Position numbers and translations under genes: made by a program
The notes under the pieces: model-generated
Told to the model about the DNA's origin: nothing
The model's database searches: none
Seen by the model: only the letters and a program-made list of their open reading frames with translations
Shown here: positions 26,339 to 35,443 of the stretch, piece after piece
How positions within the stretch are numbered: the first letter of the stretch is position 1
Layout: each line of letters opens with the position of its first letter
Origin: Verrucomicrobiota bacterium
GTDB taxonomy: Bacteria > Verrucomicrobiota > Verrucomicrobiia > Limisphaerales > UBA11320
DNA length: 64,000 nt
Direction: 5' to 3'
NCBI GenBank assembly: GCA_016199985.1
Contig: JACQFQ010000037.1
Span: 186,001 to 250,000, forward strand

Positions 26339-27678
26339 TGAGCTCCCCATTGTCAGGCCTCCCGGACCCGAACTGCGGCGGCGTGGACCACCGGTTGCAC
26401 CGCAGAAAATTCCTCCAGGGCGCCGCCGTGGCGGGGGCGATGTCGCTGCTGAGCTACGGCGGGCTCTTCTCCCTGCCCGCCTTCGCCGAAGAGGCCAAAC
26501 GCAAGCAGAAGCGCTGCATTCTCCTCTGGCTTTGCGGAGCGCCCAGCCAATTTGAAACCTGGGACCCCAAGCCGGGACGACCCACCGCCGGGCCGTTTCG
26601 AAGCATTCCAACAAGCCTCCCAGGAATTCACTTTGGGGAGCTCATGCCGCGGTGCGCCTCGATCGCGCACAAGCTCGCGATCGTCCGGTCGATGAAGACG
26701 AATCAGAGCGAGCATCTGCAGGGCATAGAACTGCTCAATCGGGGCGCGGGCCCAAGGCCGCCCTTCATCCGCCCCACTCTCGGCTCCGTGCTCGCGCAGC
26801 AGCTGGGCCATCTCGACAGTCCCATCCCCAACTTCGTGCTCCTGGATCCCTGCCCCGAGGGCAATGAGTACAAGGAATTCAAGGCGGGCAACTGGGCCGG
26901 CTGGCTCGGAGCGGAGTACGGGCCGGTCCGCGTGGGCGGGGACTATCGGATCGAGAACGTGTCGCGGACGGCCGATCTGGCGGCCGAGGACCACGAGAGC
27001 CGCAACGCGCTCCGCCGTTTTCTCACCAAGAAGTTTGAGAACGACCGGCGCAGCGCCGCCGCCTCCTCCCAGAACGCCGTGTTCGACCGCGTGAAGGGCC
27101 TGATGAGCTGCGCGCACCTGTTCGACCTCGACAAGCTCCCCGCCACGGACCGCGAGCGATACGGCCCCGCGGCCTTTGGGTTGCACGCTTTGCTCGCGCG
27201 GCATCTGGCGGAGAACGGCGCCCCGTTCGTGATGGTTTCGAACGGAATGCCCTGGGACAGCCATGTGTTTCACAACGAGATCTACCAGCTGCTCGTCCCG
27301 GAGCTCGACCGGGTGCTCTTCCATCTCATCGAGGATCTCGAACGGCGCGGGATGCTCGACGACACCCTCGTGATCGCGATGGGCGAGTTCGGGAGAACGC
27401 CGTGGATCAACCAGGCCCGCGGACGCGATCACTACCCCAACGCGTGGAGCCTCATGATGGCCGGCGCCGGGATCAAGCGGGGCGTCGTGGTGGGCTCGAC
27501 GGACGAGGATGGCGTCGACGTTGCCAGCCAGCCGTTCAACGAGAAGAATCTCTTCGCCACAATCTTCACGGCGCTCGGCATCGATCCTTACGCCGCCTAT
27601 GACATCCCGGATCTGCCCACCTTCCATCGCGTGGAGGAGAAGGCGGCTCCGATTCGAGAAATCCTCGCCACCTCTTAA
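26338..27678 (+). CDS. DUF1501 domain protein, Tat-exported (pair 2)
   Basis: 446 residues from ATG 26338, which overlaps the upstream stop (TGATG); the frame is open to 26242 inside the preceding gene, but coupling and the Tat signal favour 26338. The Tat motif is HRRKFLQGAAVAGAMSLLSYGG. DUF1501 landmarks are CILLWLCGAPSQFETWDPKP, MKTNQSEHLQGIELLNRG, NLPSF-like PNFVLLDPCPEG, AMGEFGRTPWIN, GRDHYPNAWSLMMAGAGIKRG and the GSTDEDG segment. The HYPNAWS block corresponds to the metal-site His region of the family. Membership of the sulfatase/phosphatase-like superfamily is family knowledge; no substrate is known. A WD40 gene follows after 23 bp on the same strand. Confidence 0.92.
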   Translation: MSSPLSGLPDPNCGGVDHRLHRRKFLQGAAVAGAMSLLSYGGLFSLPAFAEEAKRKQKRCILLWLCGAPSQFETWDPKPGRPTAGPFRSIPTSLPGIHFGELMPRCASIAHKLAIVRSMKTNQSEHLQGIELLNRGAGPRPPFIRPTLGSVLAQQLGHLDSPIPNFVLLDPCPEGNEYKEFKAGNWAGWLGAEYGPVRVGGDYRIENVSRTADLAAEDHESRNALRRFLTKKFENDRRSAAASSQNAVFDRVKGLMSCAHLFDLDKLPATDRERYGPAAFGLHALLARHLAENGAPFVMVSNGMPWDSHVFHNEIYQLLVPELDRVLFHLIEDLERRGMLDDTLVIAMGEFGRTPWINQARGRDHYPNAWSLMMAGAGIKRGVVVGSTDEDGVDVASQPFNEKNLFATIFTALGIDPYAAYDIPDLPTFHRVEEKAAPIREILATS

Positions 27679-27701
27679 CCCGCGCCGCATACACTCCTCC
27701 T

Positions 27702-28784
27702 ATGGCCGAGGCCTCCCACTCCAGCCCCGCGGTTCCGCTTGAAAAGAAGTCGGAGGTTGCGCTGACGAGCGCGGCGCTCGCGTTGGACGTTTCGCGCGAC
27801 GGGCGACATGCCGTCGCGGCGTGTCAGGGGGGCGAGGTGGTGCTCATCGATCTCGCGGCGGCGCGCGTCGAGCCGCTCGGCTCGCATTCCAGCTACGCTA
27901 GCGGGGCGCGCTTCACCCCCGACGGAAAGACGGTGATCTCCGCCGGCTATGACGGAAAGCTTCTGTGGCATGACGTCGCCGCGCGCTCCGTGGCCCGGGA
28001 GATTCGCGCCCACGACTTCTGGTCCTGGGACATGGACCTCAGCCGCGATGGTCGATGGGTGGCCTCGGCGACCGGACGATACGAAGCGGGCGGCTACAAG
28101 TACGAGCCCGCGCCCGAACGCGAGCCCTGCGTTAGAGTCTTCGACGCCGCGACCGGAAAGCCTCACAAACAGCTCAGCCATGCGCCCTCAACCCAGGCGG
28201 TCGCGTTCTCTCCCAACGGCGAGTGGCTCGCCGCTGGAAACCTCATGGGTGAAATCCGCGTCTGGGAGTCGGCCTCAGGGAAGCTGGCCTCCCAATGGAC
28301 CACTCCCGACTTCACCAGCTGGGGCATCATCAAGAGCCATCACTACCTCGGAGGCGTTTTCGCGCTCCAGTTCACCCCTGACGGCGGGGAACTGTACGCC
28401 TGCGGCATGGGGCCCATGGTGGATCCGATGGCCGGCAACGGGACTCAGCGCTGGCAACGCTTCGATTGGCGATCAGGGAAGAGGCTCGACCAGACGCACG
28501 AGGGCGAAAGCGGCCAGGGCCTGATGGAGGCGCTCGCGTTTCATCCGACGAAGGAATGGTTCGTGATGGCGGGACGACTGTTCCAAGGGCAATGGAACCT
28601 GGCGATCTTCGACCGCGCGTCCGGCGCAAAACTCCACGCCGTCGACGCCAAGCACAGGATCACCGAAGCGCGGTTCAGTCCGGACGGAAGAATCCTCTAT
28701 CTCGCCAAAGCCCGTCAGCAGGAAAAGAGAAAGGACGGCAAGTGGCCCGCCTATGGCCTGCTGGAGACTTGGTCCATCGGCTAG
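27702..28784 (+). CDS. WD40-repeat beta-propeller protein
   Basis: 360 residues, with no signal peptide, so probably cytoplasmic or a non-classical partner. It shows repeated WD-type blades: LALDVSRDGRHAVAAC, ARFTPDGKTVISAGYDGKLLWHDV, DMDLSRDGRWVASATG, AVAFSPNGEWLAAGNLMGEIRVWE, ALQFTPDGGELYACG, and ARFSPDGRILYLAKA. Such proteins often sit beside PSD1/DUF1501 genes in Verrucomicrobiota and Planctomycetota and presumably scaffold protein contacts; no enzymatic residues are apparent. It is the third gene of the rightward operon starting at 24263. Its TAG shares the sequence CTAG with the stop of the convergent hybrid kinase gene. Confidence 0.85.
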   Translation: MAEASHSSPAVPLEKKSEVALTSAALALDVSRDGRHAVAACQGGEVVLIDLAAARVEPLGSHSSYASGARFTPDGKTVISAGYDGKLLWHDVAARSVAREIRAHDFWSWDMDLSRDGRWVASATGRYEAGGYKYEPAPEREPCVRVFDAATGKPHKQLSHAPSTQAVAFSPNGEWLAAGNLMGEIRVWESASGKLASQWTTPDFTSWGIIKSHHYLGGVFALQFTPDGGELYACGMGPMVDPMAGNGTQRWQRFDWRSGKRLDQTHEGESGQGLMEALAFHPTKEWFVMAGRLFQGQWNLAIFDRASGAKLHAVDAKHRITEARFSPDGRILYLAKARQQEKRKDGKWPAYGLLETWSIG

Positions 28785-30868
28785 AGGTTGGCTCCCGGAT
28801 GGGAACGGAGGTCCGCGGGCGATGGCGACCTCATCGCCGGGAAGCGCGCTGAAACGGGTTGGCGGCAGAGCGCTTCCTCAAGGTGCGCAAGAGTGAATGG
28901 CTTCTGAAGGAACGCCGGCGCGTCAGGCCCCGTCGCCTCAGGACCCCAGTCCGTGGCGTCATACAATCCAGTCATGACGACGCAGCCGCAGTCGGGGCGG
29001 ATCCGGCGAACCTCGCGCGTGAGAGCCATGCCATCCATGGCCGGCATGTTCAGATCGGAGAGAACCGCCCGGTAGGCGAACGGCGATCGCTTGAAACGAG
29101 CCAGAGCGTCGGAGCCGGAACCCGCTTCTTCCACGTCGTATCCGAGCGTTTCCACCATGCGCGCCACCACGGCTCGCACGCCGGGCTCGTCATCCACCAG
29201 AAGGATCTTCTTCGGCGGCGCCGACGCCATCAACCCCGCTTGCGTTTCCGTGGACGCCGTCAGCGCCTCGCGGTGAATAGGGGGGCTCATCGGTAGAAAA
29301 ACATGGGCGGTGGCGCCGGCGTCGGTGTGGCTGGTGAATCGTATGAAACCATTGTGACGCTCAATCACGGCTCGCGCGGCGGTCAATCCCAAGCCGGACC
29401 GGCCCGGCTTTGTCGAGAAGAAGGCCTCGAACGCCTTTGCCAAGACCTGGGGGCTCATCCCGCAACCTTTGTCCTCGACCTCAAGGATCAGATACTCGCC
29501 GCCCGGCATGGGGCGACCGTCGCCCGCAGGATCCAGCAGCTCCGCTTCGACCCAAGCCTGCCGCGTGGTCACGAGGATCTCCTCCTCCGAAGCCTCGATC
29601 GCGTTCGCCAGTAGATTCCTCGCCAGGCGGCGCATCTGCCATCCGCAGTGGCGGATCAGCGGCAACGAGTCCTGAAGCCGGACCGCCACGCGGCGGCGGG
29701 ACGACCGGGCGATCTCGGCGCAGGTCTCGAGGACCAGCTGGTTCAGGTCGCCCAGCTCCAGCTGGCTCCACCGCGTGAGAACGTCCTCGGGGATCTGGAT
29801 CGTCCTGCTGGCGACGGCGTCGGTCAAACGCGGCGCGCGGCCCTCGACGCAGACCAGAAGCCAGTTCTCAACCTCCATGTCCGCCCCCGGGGAGCGAACA
29901 ACGGAGGCCGGCTGTTGGACGGAATCTCCCTCTTCGAGAAACACCGTGTGCAGATACGCGTGGGTCCGGCCGTCGCGCGCCCGAATCGCGGTCACCGTTT
30001 CGCGCGCCACGACGACGCCCTGCCCGGCTTTTCGGATGCGCTTCGAGATCGTGTAGGAGTCGCGGCTTCCTGAGCGCAGCTGCTCCATCATCACGGATTC
30101 CTCGCCTCGGGAATCCTCATGCGTGAGGGATGTCCAGCTCTTGGAAAGCAGGTCGGTCGGCTGGATGCCCAGCATCTCGCAAAGGCCATCGGCTATGAAC
30201 AGGCAGCCCAGGTCCGGGGAAGTGACGAGCGAAAACAATCCCGCGGACTCGAGATGCCTCGGCCACCACACGAAGTCCGCCGAGGGACGAGGCCCGGGAT
30301 TTGCGATCGACGCAATGGGCATCGCGATGGACATGCATAACGGCCCTTCCCCGGGCGCCGCGGGAACAATCTGGCTCACAAACCGCATCCGGTGCTGTCG
30401 CGCCTCCGAGTCCACCACCGTCAGCTCGACCTCCGCTCGGTGGCGATCGCGGAAGACGTCGCCGAGGTGCTGGTGAAACGCCGGGCGATCCTGGTCGATG
30501 AGATGCGGAAAAAAAGGCCGGTGCTTCAGCCGGGCGCGCTCGCCGCGGAGGAGGTCCGCCGCGGCCAGGTTCAGCTCTTGAAGATGGTGCCGTTGATCAA
30601 ACAGCAGGTACGGCAAGGGCGCGGAGTCGAACAATTCGAAGTAGAGCGAACGGGCGCGCTCAAGCCCGCGATGGGATTCACGGAGCTCGCGGTTCTGCAT
30701 CTCCAGAGCGAACGAATGAGCCCGAAGATCCCGCATCCCCTCGTCCTGCGCCGACGCGACGTCGTCGGCTCGCGGACGCGAAACGCGCAAGCGGGGCGCT
30801 TGAGACACAATCAGGGACGTCGGGGCGGACGGCCCCGGGGCGCTGTCATCAGACGAACGGCGGCTCAT
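28781..30868 (-). CDS. hybrid sensor protein: PAS-PAS-HATPase-receiver, H-box not visible
   Basis: 695 residues, with no membrane segments, so cytoplasmic. A short helical region ~45-75 (FALEMQNRELRESH) leads to PAS ~76-175 and PAS ~205-315. The HATPase part (~370-528) has the N box NLLANAIEAS, G1 DKGCGMS, F box FEAFFSTK and G2 GRSGLGL. The receiver (~553-670) has DD559-560, phosphoacceptor D605 in LSDLNMPAMDG and K656 in LQKP. Between the second PAS and the N box, where such hybrids carry the AHDFNN-type H-box, I see only LGDLNQLV, which normally lies after the dimerisation helices; no phosphoacceptor His motif is visible. It may therefore not autophosphorylate in the usual way. The stop overlaps that of the convergent WD40 gene (CTAG). 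Confidence 0.87.
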   Translation of the reverse strand: MSRRSSDDSAPGPSAPTSLIVSQAPRLRVSRPRADDVASAQDEGMRDLRAHSFALEMQNRELRESHRGLERARSLYFELFDSAPLPYLLFDQRHHLQELNLAAADLLRGERARLKHRPFFPHLIDQDRPAFHQHLGDVFRDRHRAEVELTVVDSEARQHRMRFVSQIVPAAPGEGPLCMSIAMPIASIANPGPRPSADFVWWPRHLESAGLFSLVTSPDLGCLFIADGLCEMLGIQPTDLLSKSWTSLTHEDSRGEESVMMEQLRSGSRDSYTISKRIRKAGQGVVVARETVTAIRARDGRTHAYLHTVFLEEGDSVQQPASVVRSPGADMEVENWLLVCVEGRAPRLTDAVASRTIQIPEDVLTRWSQLELGDLNQLVLETCAEIARSSRRRVAVRLQDSLPLIRHCGWQMRRLARNLLANAIEASEEEILVTTRQAWVEAELLDPAGDGRPMPGGEYLILEVEDKGCGMSPQVLAKAFEAFFSTKPGRSGLGLTAARAVIERHNGFIRFTSHTDAGATAHVFLPMSPPIHREALTASTETQAGLMASAPPKKILLVDDEPGVRAVVARMVETLGYDVEEAGSGSDALARFKRSPFAYRAVLSDLNMPAMDGMALTREVRRIRPDCGCVVMTGLYDATDWGPEATGPDAPAFLQKPFTLAHLEEALCRQPVSARFPAMRSPSPADLRSHPGANL

Positions 30869-31012
30869 AATGCGATCGGACGCTCACTCACGGCTACCAA
30901 GCCAAACCCACGCGAACAACTCACAGGACGGAGGGCATCGACTCCAGAGGCGGAATTCGGACGCCGGGCACGACGGGAGCCCGCACAAATCACAAAGGGC
31001 CGAGGCGGATCC

Positions 31013-31030
31013 TATGGGTATGAACCCATA
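31013..31030. repeat. inverted repeat TATGGGT-ATGA-ACCCATA
   Basis: A perfect 7-bp inverted repeat with a 4-base centre, in the 282-bp gap (30869-31150) between the hybrid sensor gene and the third DUF1501 gene. It lies about 145 bp upstream of the sensor start and 120 bp past the DUF1501 stop, next to an AT-rich stretch (31036-31070) that stands out from the GC-rich surroundings. No T-run follows on the leftward strand, so an operator or promoter element is more likely than a terminator. The rest of the gap shows nothing else I recognise. Confidence 0.4.
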
Positions 31031-31150
31031 AGTCATGAAGATAATTCTCTTAATTTAGGAAGAAAACGGTTGACGCGCCCGGGCGCCGTGCCGGCAGTCG
31101 CTCCGCGGGATTGCGACGAACCGCTTTCGACGCCTCGCCCCTGGGTTCGC

Positions 31151-32632
31151 TCAGGCCACAACGGCCCTCACGACCTCGCCCGCCACGTCGGTCAGACGAA
31201 AATCCCGACCGTTGAAACGGAAGGTGAGCTTCTCGTGGTGGAGGCCCATGAGGTGGAGGATCGTCGCGTGAAGATCGTTCACGCTCACGCGATCGACGAC
31301 CGCCTTGTGCCCGACATCGTCGGTCTGCCCGTGGTGAACTCCGCCGCGAACCCCGCCGCCCGCCATCCATGTTGTGAAAGCGTGCGGATTGTGGTCGCGC
31401 CCGGGCTTCTTGCCTCGCTGAGACACCGGCAGACGCCCGAACTCGCCGCAGCAGACGACGAGGGTCGACTCCAGAAGCCCGCGCTGCTTCAGGTCGGTGA
31501 GAAGAGCCCCGATGGGCTGATCGGTTTCGCCGGCGAACTGACGATGGTTGCCCTCGATGTCCACATGCCCATCCCAGCTGCGCTCGTTGTCCATCCCGCC
31601 GCTGTAGATCTGGACGAACCGGACGCCCCGCTCGACCAACCGCCGCGCCATCAGGCATTGCCGGGCGAAATGCCCGCAGCGCTTCTCGTCCACGCCGTAA
31701 AGGCGGCGAATCCCCGCCGGCTCGCGCCCCACGTCGAGCGCCTCCGGCGCCGCGGTCTGCATCCGGTAGGCCAGCTCGTAGCTTTCGATTCGCGCCGCGA
31801 GCTCGGCGTCCTCGCCTCCCGCCCCGCCTTGTCCGCGCTGATTGAGCCGCCGCAGAAGATTCAGCTGCTCGCGCTGCTGCGCGTCGCCCATGGCCGGATC
31901 GCGATCCGTGTTGTTGATCGGCGAACCTTGCACATTCAGCGCCGTGCCCTGAAAAACGCCCGGGAGAAATCCCGCGCCCCAGTTTTGCGCGTGGCCCTTC
32001 GGCACTCCCCTGCCCAGCGTGTCGTACATCACAATGAACGACGGAAGATTCCGGCTCTCCGACCCGAGCCCGTAGGTCACCCAGGAGCCCACGCAGGGAA
32101 AGCCCATGCGGCTGAAGCCCGTGTTGATCTGAAACAGCGCGGGAGAGTGATTGTTGGTCTGCGTGAAGCAGGAGTGGATGAACGCCATGTCGTCCACATG
32201 GGGAATCATCGAAGGAAAAATCTCGGAGACGCGGCACCCGGATCGCCCATGCTGAGGAAACTGGAAGGGCGACTTGAGCAACGGTCCCACGTCCCCCGTG
32301 AAGAAACCGGTGTTCTTGTCAAAGCCAGGAAGCTCCTGCCCATCGCGCTTCTGGAGCTCCGGCTTGTAGTCCCAGGTGTCCACCTGGCTCTGGCCCCCGT
32401 TCATGAACAGCCAGATCACCGATTTGGCTTTTCCGCCAAAGTGTCCGGTGTGCGCGGCGAGCGGGTCCAGGCCTCCGGCGGCGGGAGCTTGAGGGCGCGT
32501 CGCGGATTCCGCGTGCGCCATGGCCGACAACGCGAGCCATCCGAAGCCCGCGCCGGTTTTGCGAAGAAACTCTCTCCGCGACGCAAAGAGGGGATGCGGC
32601 TCCGCGAAGCCGCGAATGGTTTCAGTCGACAT
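31151..32632 (-). CDS. DUF1501 domain protein, Tat-exported (pair 3)
   Basis: 493 residues with a clear Tat signal (SRREFLRKTGAGFGWLALSAMA). DUF1501 features are SVIWLFMNGGQSQVDTWDYKPELQ, FTQTNNHSPALFQINTGF, GSWVTYGLGSESRNLPSF, CCGEFGRLPVSQR, GRDHNPHAFTTWMAGGGVRGG and the terminal LMGLHHEKLTFRFNGRDFRLTD block, close to that of pair 1. Its start lies inside the end of the upstream PSD1 gene (11-bp overlap, 32622-32632), so the two are translationally coupled. It closes the leftward operon starting at 35417. Function is known only at the family level. Confidence 0.92.
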   Translation of the reverse strand: MSTETIRGFAEPHPLFASRREFLRKTGAGFGWLALSAMAHAESATRPQAPAAGGLDPLAAHTGHFGGKAKSVIWLFMNGGQSQVDTWDYKPELQKRDGQELPGFDKNTGFFTGDVGPLLKSPFQFPQHGRSGCRVSEIFPSMIPHVDDMAFIHSCFTQTNNHSPALFQINTGFSRMGFPCVGSWVTYGLGSESRNLPSFIVMYDTLGRGVPKGHAQNWGAGFLPGVFQGTALNVQGSPINNTDRDPAMGDAQQREQLNLLRRLNQRGQGGAGGEDAELAARIESYELAYRMQTAAPEALDVGREPAGIRRLYGVDEKRCGHFARQCLMARRLVERGVRFVQIYSGGMDNERSWDGHVDIEGNHRQFAGETDQPIGALLTDLKQRGLLESTLVVCCGEFGRLPVSQRGKKPGRDHNPHAFTTWMAGGGVRGGVHHGQTDDVGHKAVVDRVSVNDLHATILHLMGLHHEKLTFRFNGRDFRLTDVAGEVVRAVVA

Positions 32633-35417
32633 AGAGAAAATCGTTCATTCCGAAGAGCGCCTGGCAAAAGTCCGTCATCGCTCGCTCGCGGCCGTCCGCC
32701 CCGCCATACAGCGCCGACTGTCTCTCCAGAAACGTCAGCACATCGGAGAGCTCCTCGGAGGAAGGAGGCCGGGCGAGCGCGCGTTCGAAAGCGTCCCGGA
32801 CGGACGCGGCGGCGGGGCGGGAGCCGGAGCCCGTCGCCAGCCGGGCGAACACGGTCGCGGAGGCGCGAACCTGAGAATTGTTCATCAGGAACAAAGCCTG
32901 CGGCGCCACCGTGGTGTTCACGCGACGACCGAGGCTCTGCAGGCAATCGGGCCCGTCGAACTGGGTGAGCATGGGGATCAGCCGGCTGCGCTTCATCGTG
33001 AAATACACCGACCTGCGGGTCATGGTCTCCTCCAACGAACCGGGTCCGAACATCCTGCGGTCGAGCCGGCCGCTGACCGCGAGCATCGAATCGCGAATCG
33101 CCTCCGCGTCGAGGCGCTGCCGCGGATAGCGCGACAGCCACAGATTGGCCGGATCTTTCCGGGCCGAGTCCGCGTCCCCCATCGACGCCTGTTGATACGT
33201 CGCGCTCCGGAGAATCTCGCGATGCGCCGCTTTCAACGACCATCCGCTGTCAATCAATCGCAGGGCCAGATAGTCCAGGAGCTCAGGATGCGTCGGACGC
33301 GCCCCCTGCTTTCCAAAATCGCTGGGGGTCGCGACGATGCCCATGGCGAAGTGGTGCTGCCAAAGACGATTCACGATCACGCGGGCCAGCAGGGCCCCTG
33401 CCCCATGGTCCACGTCCGTCATCCACTCCGCGAGCGCGGTTCTGTGTCGCGGAGTCCGGGACTCGGACTGGGGTCGCGGCGTCCACCCTTCTCCGCGGCC
33501 CCCGTCGCGCATCAAGACCGGCAGGAATCCAGGAGCGGCCTCGCTCTGCTTCTGGGCCAGATCGCCGCGCTTCAGGAGGAATGTTTTCTCATAGAAATCG
33601 GGCCCCTGCGTGTTGAGCCTCACCGCGGGCAGCCCCTCGGAGCAGACCAGCACGCGACGCATGTCGGGCTTCGGCTCCCGGGCCGCGTGCTTCGCGCGCT
33701 CGCCGTCGAGACGCTTCCATCCCTCATCCTGCGTCCGAAACCAAGCGAGCAGCCGGGCCTGCGCCTCGGTCGACCTGCGCTCCCGCGGGGTCCGCAGCGC
33801 CTCGGACGCCTCCGCCACCGTCATGCTGCCTTGCTCCCCCTTCAGCGACGGCGATTCCGCCGCGGTGACCGATAGCCGGGGTCGGCCGATGTTGTGCTGG
33901 TTGTTGCCGTTGAACTTCAGCGTGAAGATCAGCGTGGTGTCCGGGGAGTTGGTGAAGGCCGCCGCCAGACGGAACATCGCGGAATGATTCGTGCCGAATC
34001 GAGGGTCCACGGCCCAGCCGGACTTGGGATTGTCGTCGATGGCGGCGGCGACGGGCAGGCCGGATTGCTCGAAGGTCGCCGCCGCCGAAGTGAACTTGAG
34101 GGGCTGGGGCTGCGCGGCGCCCGGCGTCTCCCACGCCAACGCGAAATCCGTGAGATCAAAATTGCCATTCCCCGCTCGCCCAGGACCGCGATGCGGCATG
34201 CTCGGATCCGCCATCGCGTCCAAACGCACCGCGGTGATCCGCCCGACCGGGCTGCGGACGCGGAACGTGTAGACGTCGAAATCGCCGTTCTTCCCTTGCG
34301 CGATGAACGATCCATCCGCCTGCCGCGCGAACGTCGCGCCATCCTTGGAGCGCGCGTCCGCGCCGTCGAGCGTCAGCCACTCCGGAGCCGCCGGGGCCTC
34401 CCCTGTCCGTTCCCATGCCTCCAGGCGCGAGGGGAGCACATCCTTCTCGTAGGCGCGCAGCTTCTGCTCGAACACGGCGTGATCGCGACGAAACTCCTCC
34501 ATCGCGCGCTGATGGGCGGCGGGATCGGTGGGAACCTCGTGATCGCTGCGCACCGTTTTCGTGAACGTGGCGATCAGCCGGTAGTAGTCCTCCGTGGCGA
34601 TCGGGTCGAACTTGTGATCGTGGCACCGAGCGCAGCCGACGGAGAGCCCCAGCATCGCGGCGCCCGTGGTGGCCGCCATGTCGTCCAACTCGTCGTACCG
34701 CTCCTTCTCCGCCTTGTTCGCGGTGATCTGCGTCGCGTGCGTTCCCGCCGCCAGAAAGCCCGTCGCTTCCCACGCAAGGATGTTCTCCGGCGCAAGCTCG
34801 TCCCCCGCGATCTGCCAGCGCGCGAAACGATCGAACGGCAGATCCTGGTTGAGCGCCTGAATGACGAAGTCGCGGTAGTGAAAGGCATTGGGACGATCCG
34901 TGTCGTGCTCGAATCCGTGGCTCTCGCCGAACCGGGCGACATCCAGCCAGTGCCGACACCACCTCTCGCCATACCTCGGGCTCGCGAGAAGCCGGTCGAC
35001 GCAGCGGGCCCAGGCGTCGGGAGCGGCGTCGTCGAGGAATCGGCTCAGCTCTTCAGGCGTGGGAGGCAGGCCGGTCAGGTCCAGAAACAGGCGCCTGGCG
35101 AGGACGCGCCGCGGCGCCGCCGGAGCAGGTTGAAGCTGGTGCTCCTCCAGCGCCTTCCCAACGAACGCGTCGATCGGCCCAACGCCCCAGGAAAAGCCTC
35201 GCAACCGGGGTGGAGGCGAGTGATGCAGGGGCTGGAACGACCAGAATGATTTCCCGGAGGGCTCTTGATTCGTCGCGGCGCCCCCTCGAATCATCATCGT
35301 GATTAAGGCGAGCAGAAGGAGACAGCCGGCGGAGATCAGACGCCGGTGGCGAAGTTGCGCATGGACTGGGAATCGCATCAGACGGCGAAGGATGAACGGG
35401 GTCTTGGACAAATTCAA
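32622..35417 (-). CDS. DUF1549-DUF1553 (PSD1) protein with carbohydrate-binding-like insert (pair 3)
   Basis: 931 residues; a membrane or signal segment at ~28-47 (LISAGCLLLLALITMMI). Starts at 35417 or at the Met 13 codons later (35378) are both possible. DUF1549 at ~75-290 has FLDLTGLPPTPEEL, HWLDVARFGESHGFEHD, NQDLPFDRFARWQIAGDEL and CARCHDHKFDP. A ~200-residue insert (~330-530) holds a concanavalin/discoidin-like module: RITAVRLDAMADPS with GPGRAGNGNFDLTDF, then AAAIDDNPKSGWAV and GRPRLSVTAAES. DUF1553 follows (~625-905) with LLARVIVNRLWQHHFAMGIV and HPELLDYLALRL. No N-terminal heme domain is present. The insert's two halves also occur, in opposite order, in giant protein 2. First gene of the operon with DUF1501. 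Confidence 0.92.
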   Translation of the reverse strand: MNLSKTPFILRRLMRFPVHAQLRHRRLISAGCLLLLALITMMIRGGAATNQEPSGKSFWSFQPLHHSPPPRLRGFSWGVGPIDAFVGKALEEHQLQPAPAAPRRVLARRLFLDLTGLPPTPEELSRFLDDAAPDAWARCVDRLLASPRYGERWCRHWLDVARFGESHGFEHDTDRPNAFHYRDFVIQALNQDLPFDRFARWQIAGDELAPENILAWEATGFLAAGTHATQITANKAEKERYDELDDMAATTGAAMLGLSVGCARCHDHKFDPIATEDYYRLIATFTKTVRSDHEVPTDPAAHQRAMEEFRRDHAVFEQKLRAYEKDVLPSRLEAWERTGEAPAAPEWLTLDGADARSKDGATFARQADGSFIAQGKNGDFDVYTFRVRSPVGRITAVRLDAMADPSMPHRGPGRAGNGNFDLTDFALAWETPGAAQPQPLKFTSAAATFEQSGLPVAAAIDDNPKSGWAVDPRFGTNHSAMFRLAAAFTNSPDTTLIFTLKFNGNNQHNIGRPRLSVTAAESPSLKGEQGSMTVAEASEALRTPRERRSTEAQARLLAWFRTQDEGWKRLDGERAKHAAREPKPDMRRVLVCSEGLPAVRLNTQGPDFYEKTFLLKRGDLAQKQSEAAPGFLPVLMRDGGRGEGWTPRPQSESRTPRHRTALAEWMTDVDHGAGALLARVIVNRLWQHHFAMGIVATPSDFGKQGARPTHPELLDYLALRLIDSGWSLKAAHREILRSATYQQASMGDADSARKDPANLWLSRYPRQRLDAEAIRDSMLAVSGRLDRRMFGPGSLEETMTRRSVYFTMKRSRLIPMLTQFDGPDCLQSLGRRVNTTVAPQALFLMNNSQVRASATVFARLATGSGSRPAAASVRDAFERALARPPSSEELSDVLTFLERQSALYGGADGRERAMTDFCQALFGMNDFLYVD

Positions 35418-35443
35418 ACCCCAAGCGCTCCACTCGCGAGCCC

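Noticed and set aside
30392..32968. 858-residue plus-strand ORF
   Set aside because: Runs antisense through the sensor and DUF1501 genes, both with strong family motifs; its own translation is low-complexity.
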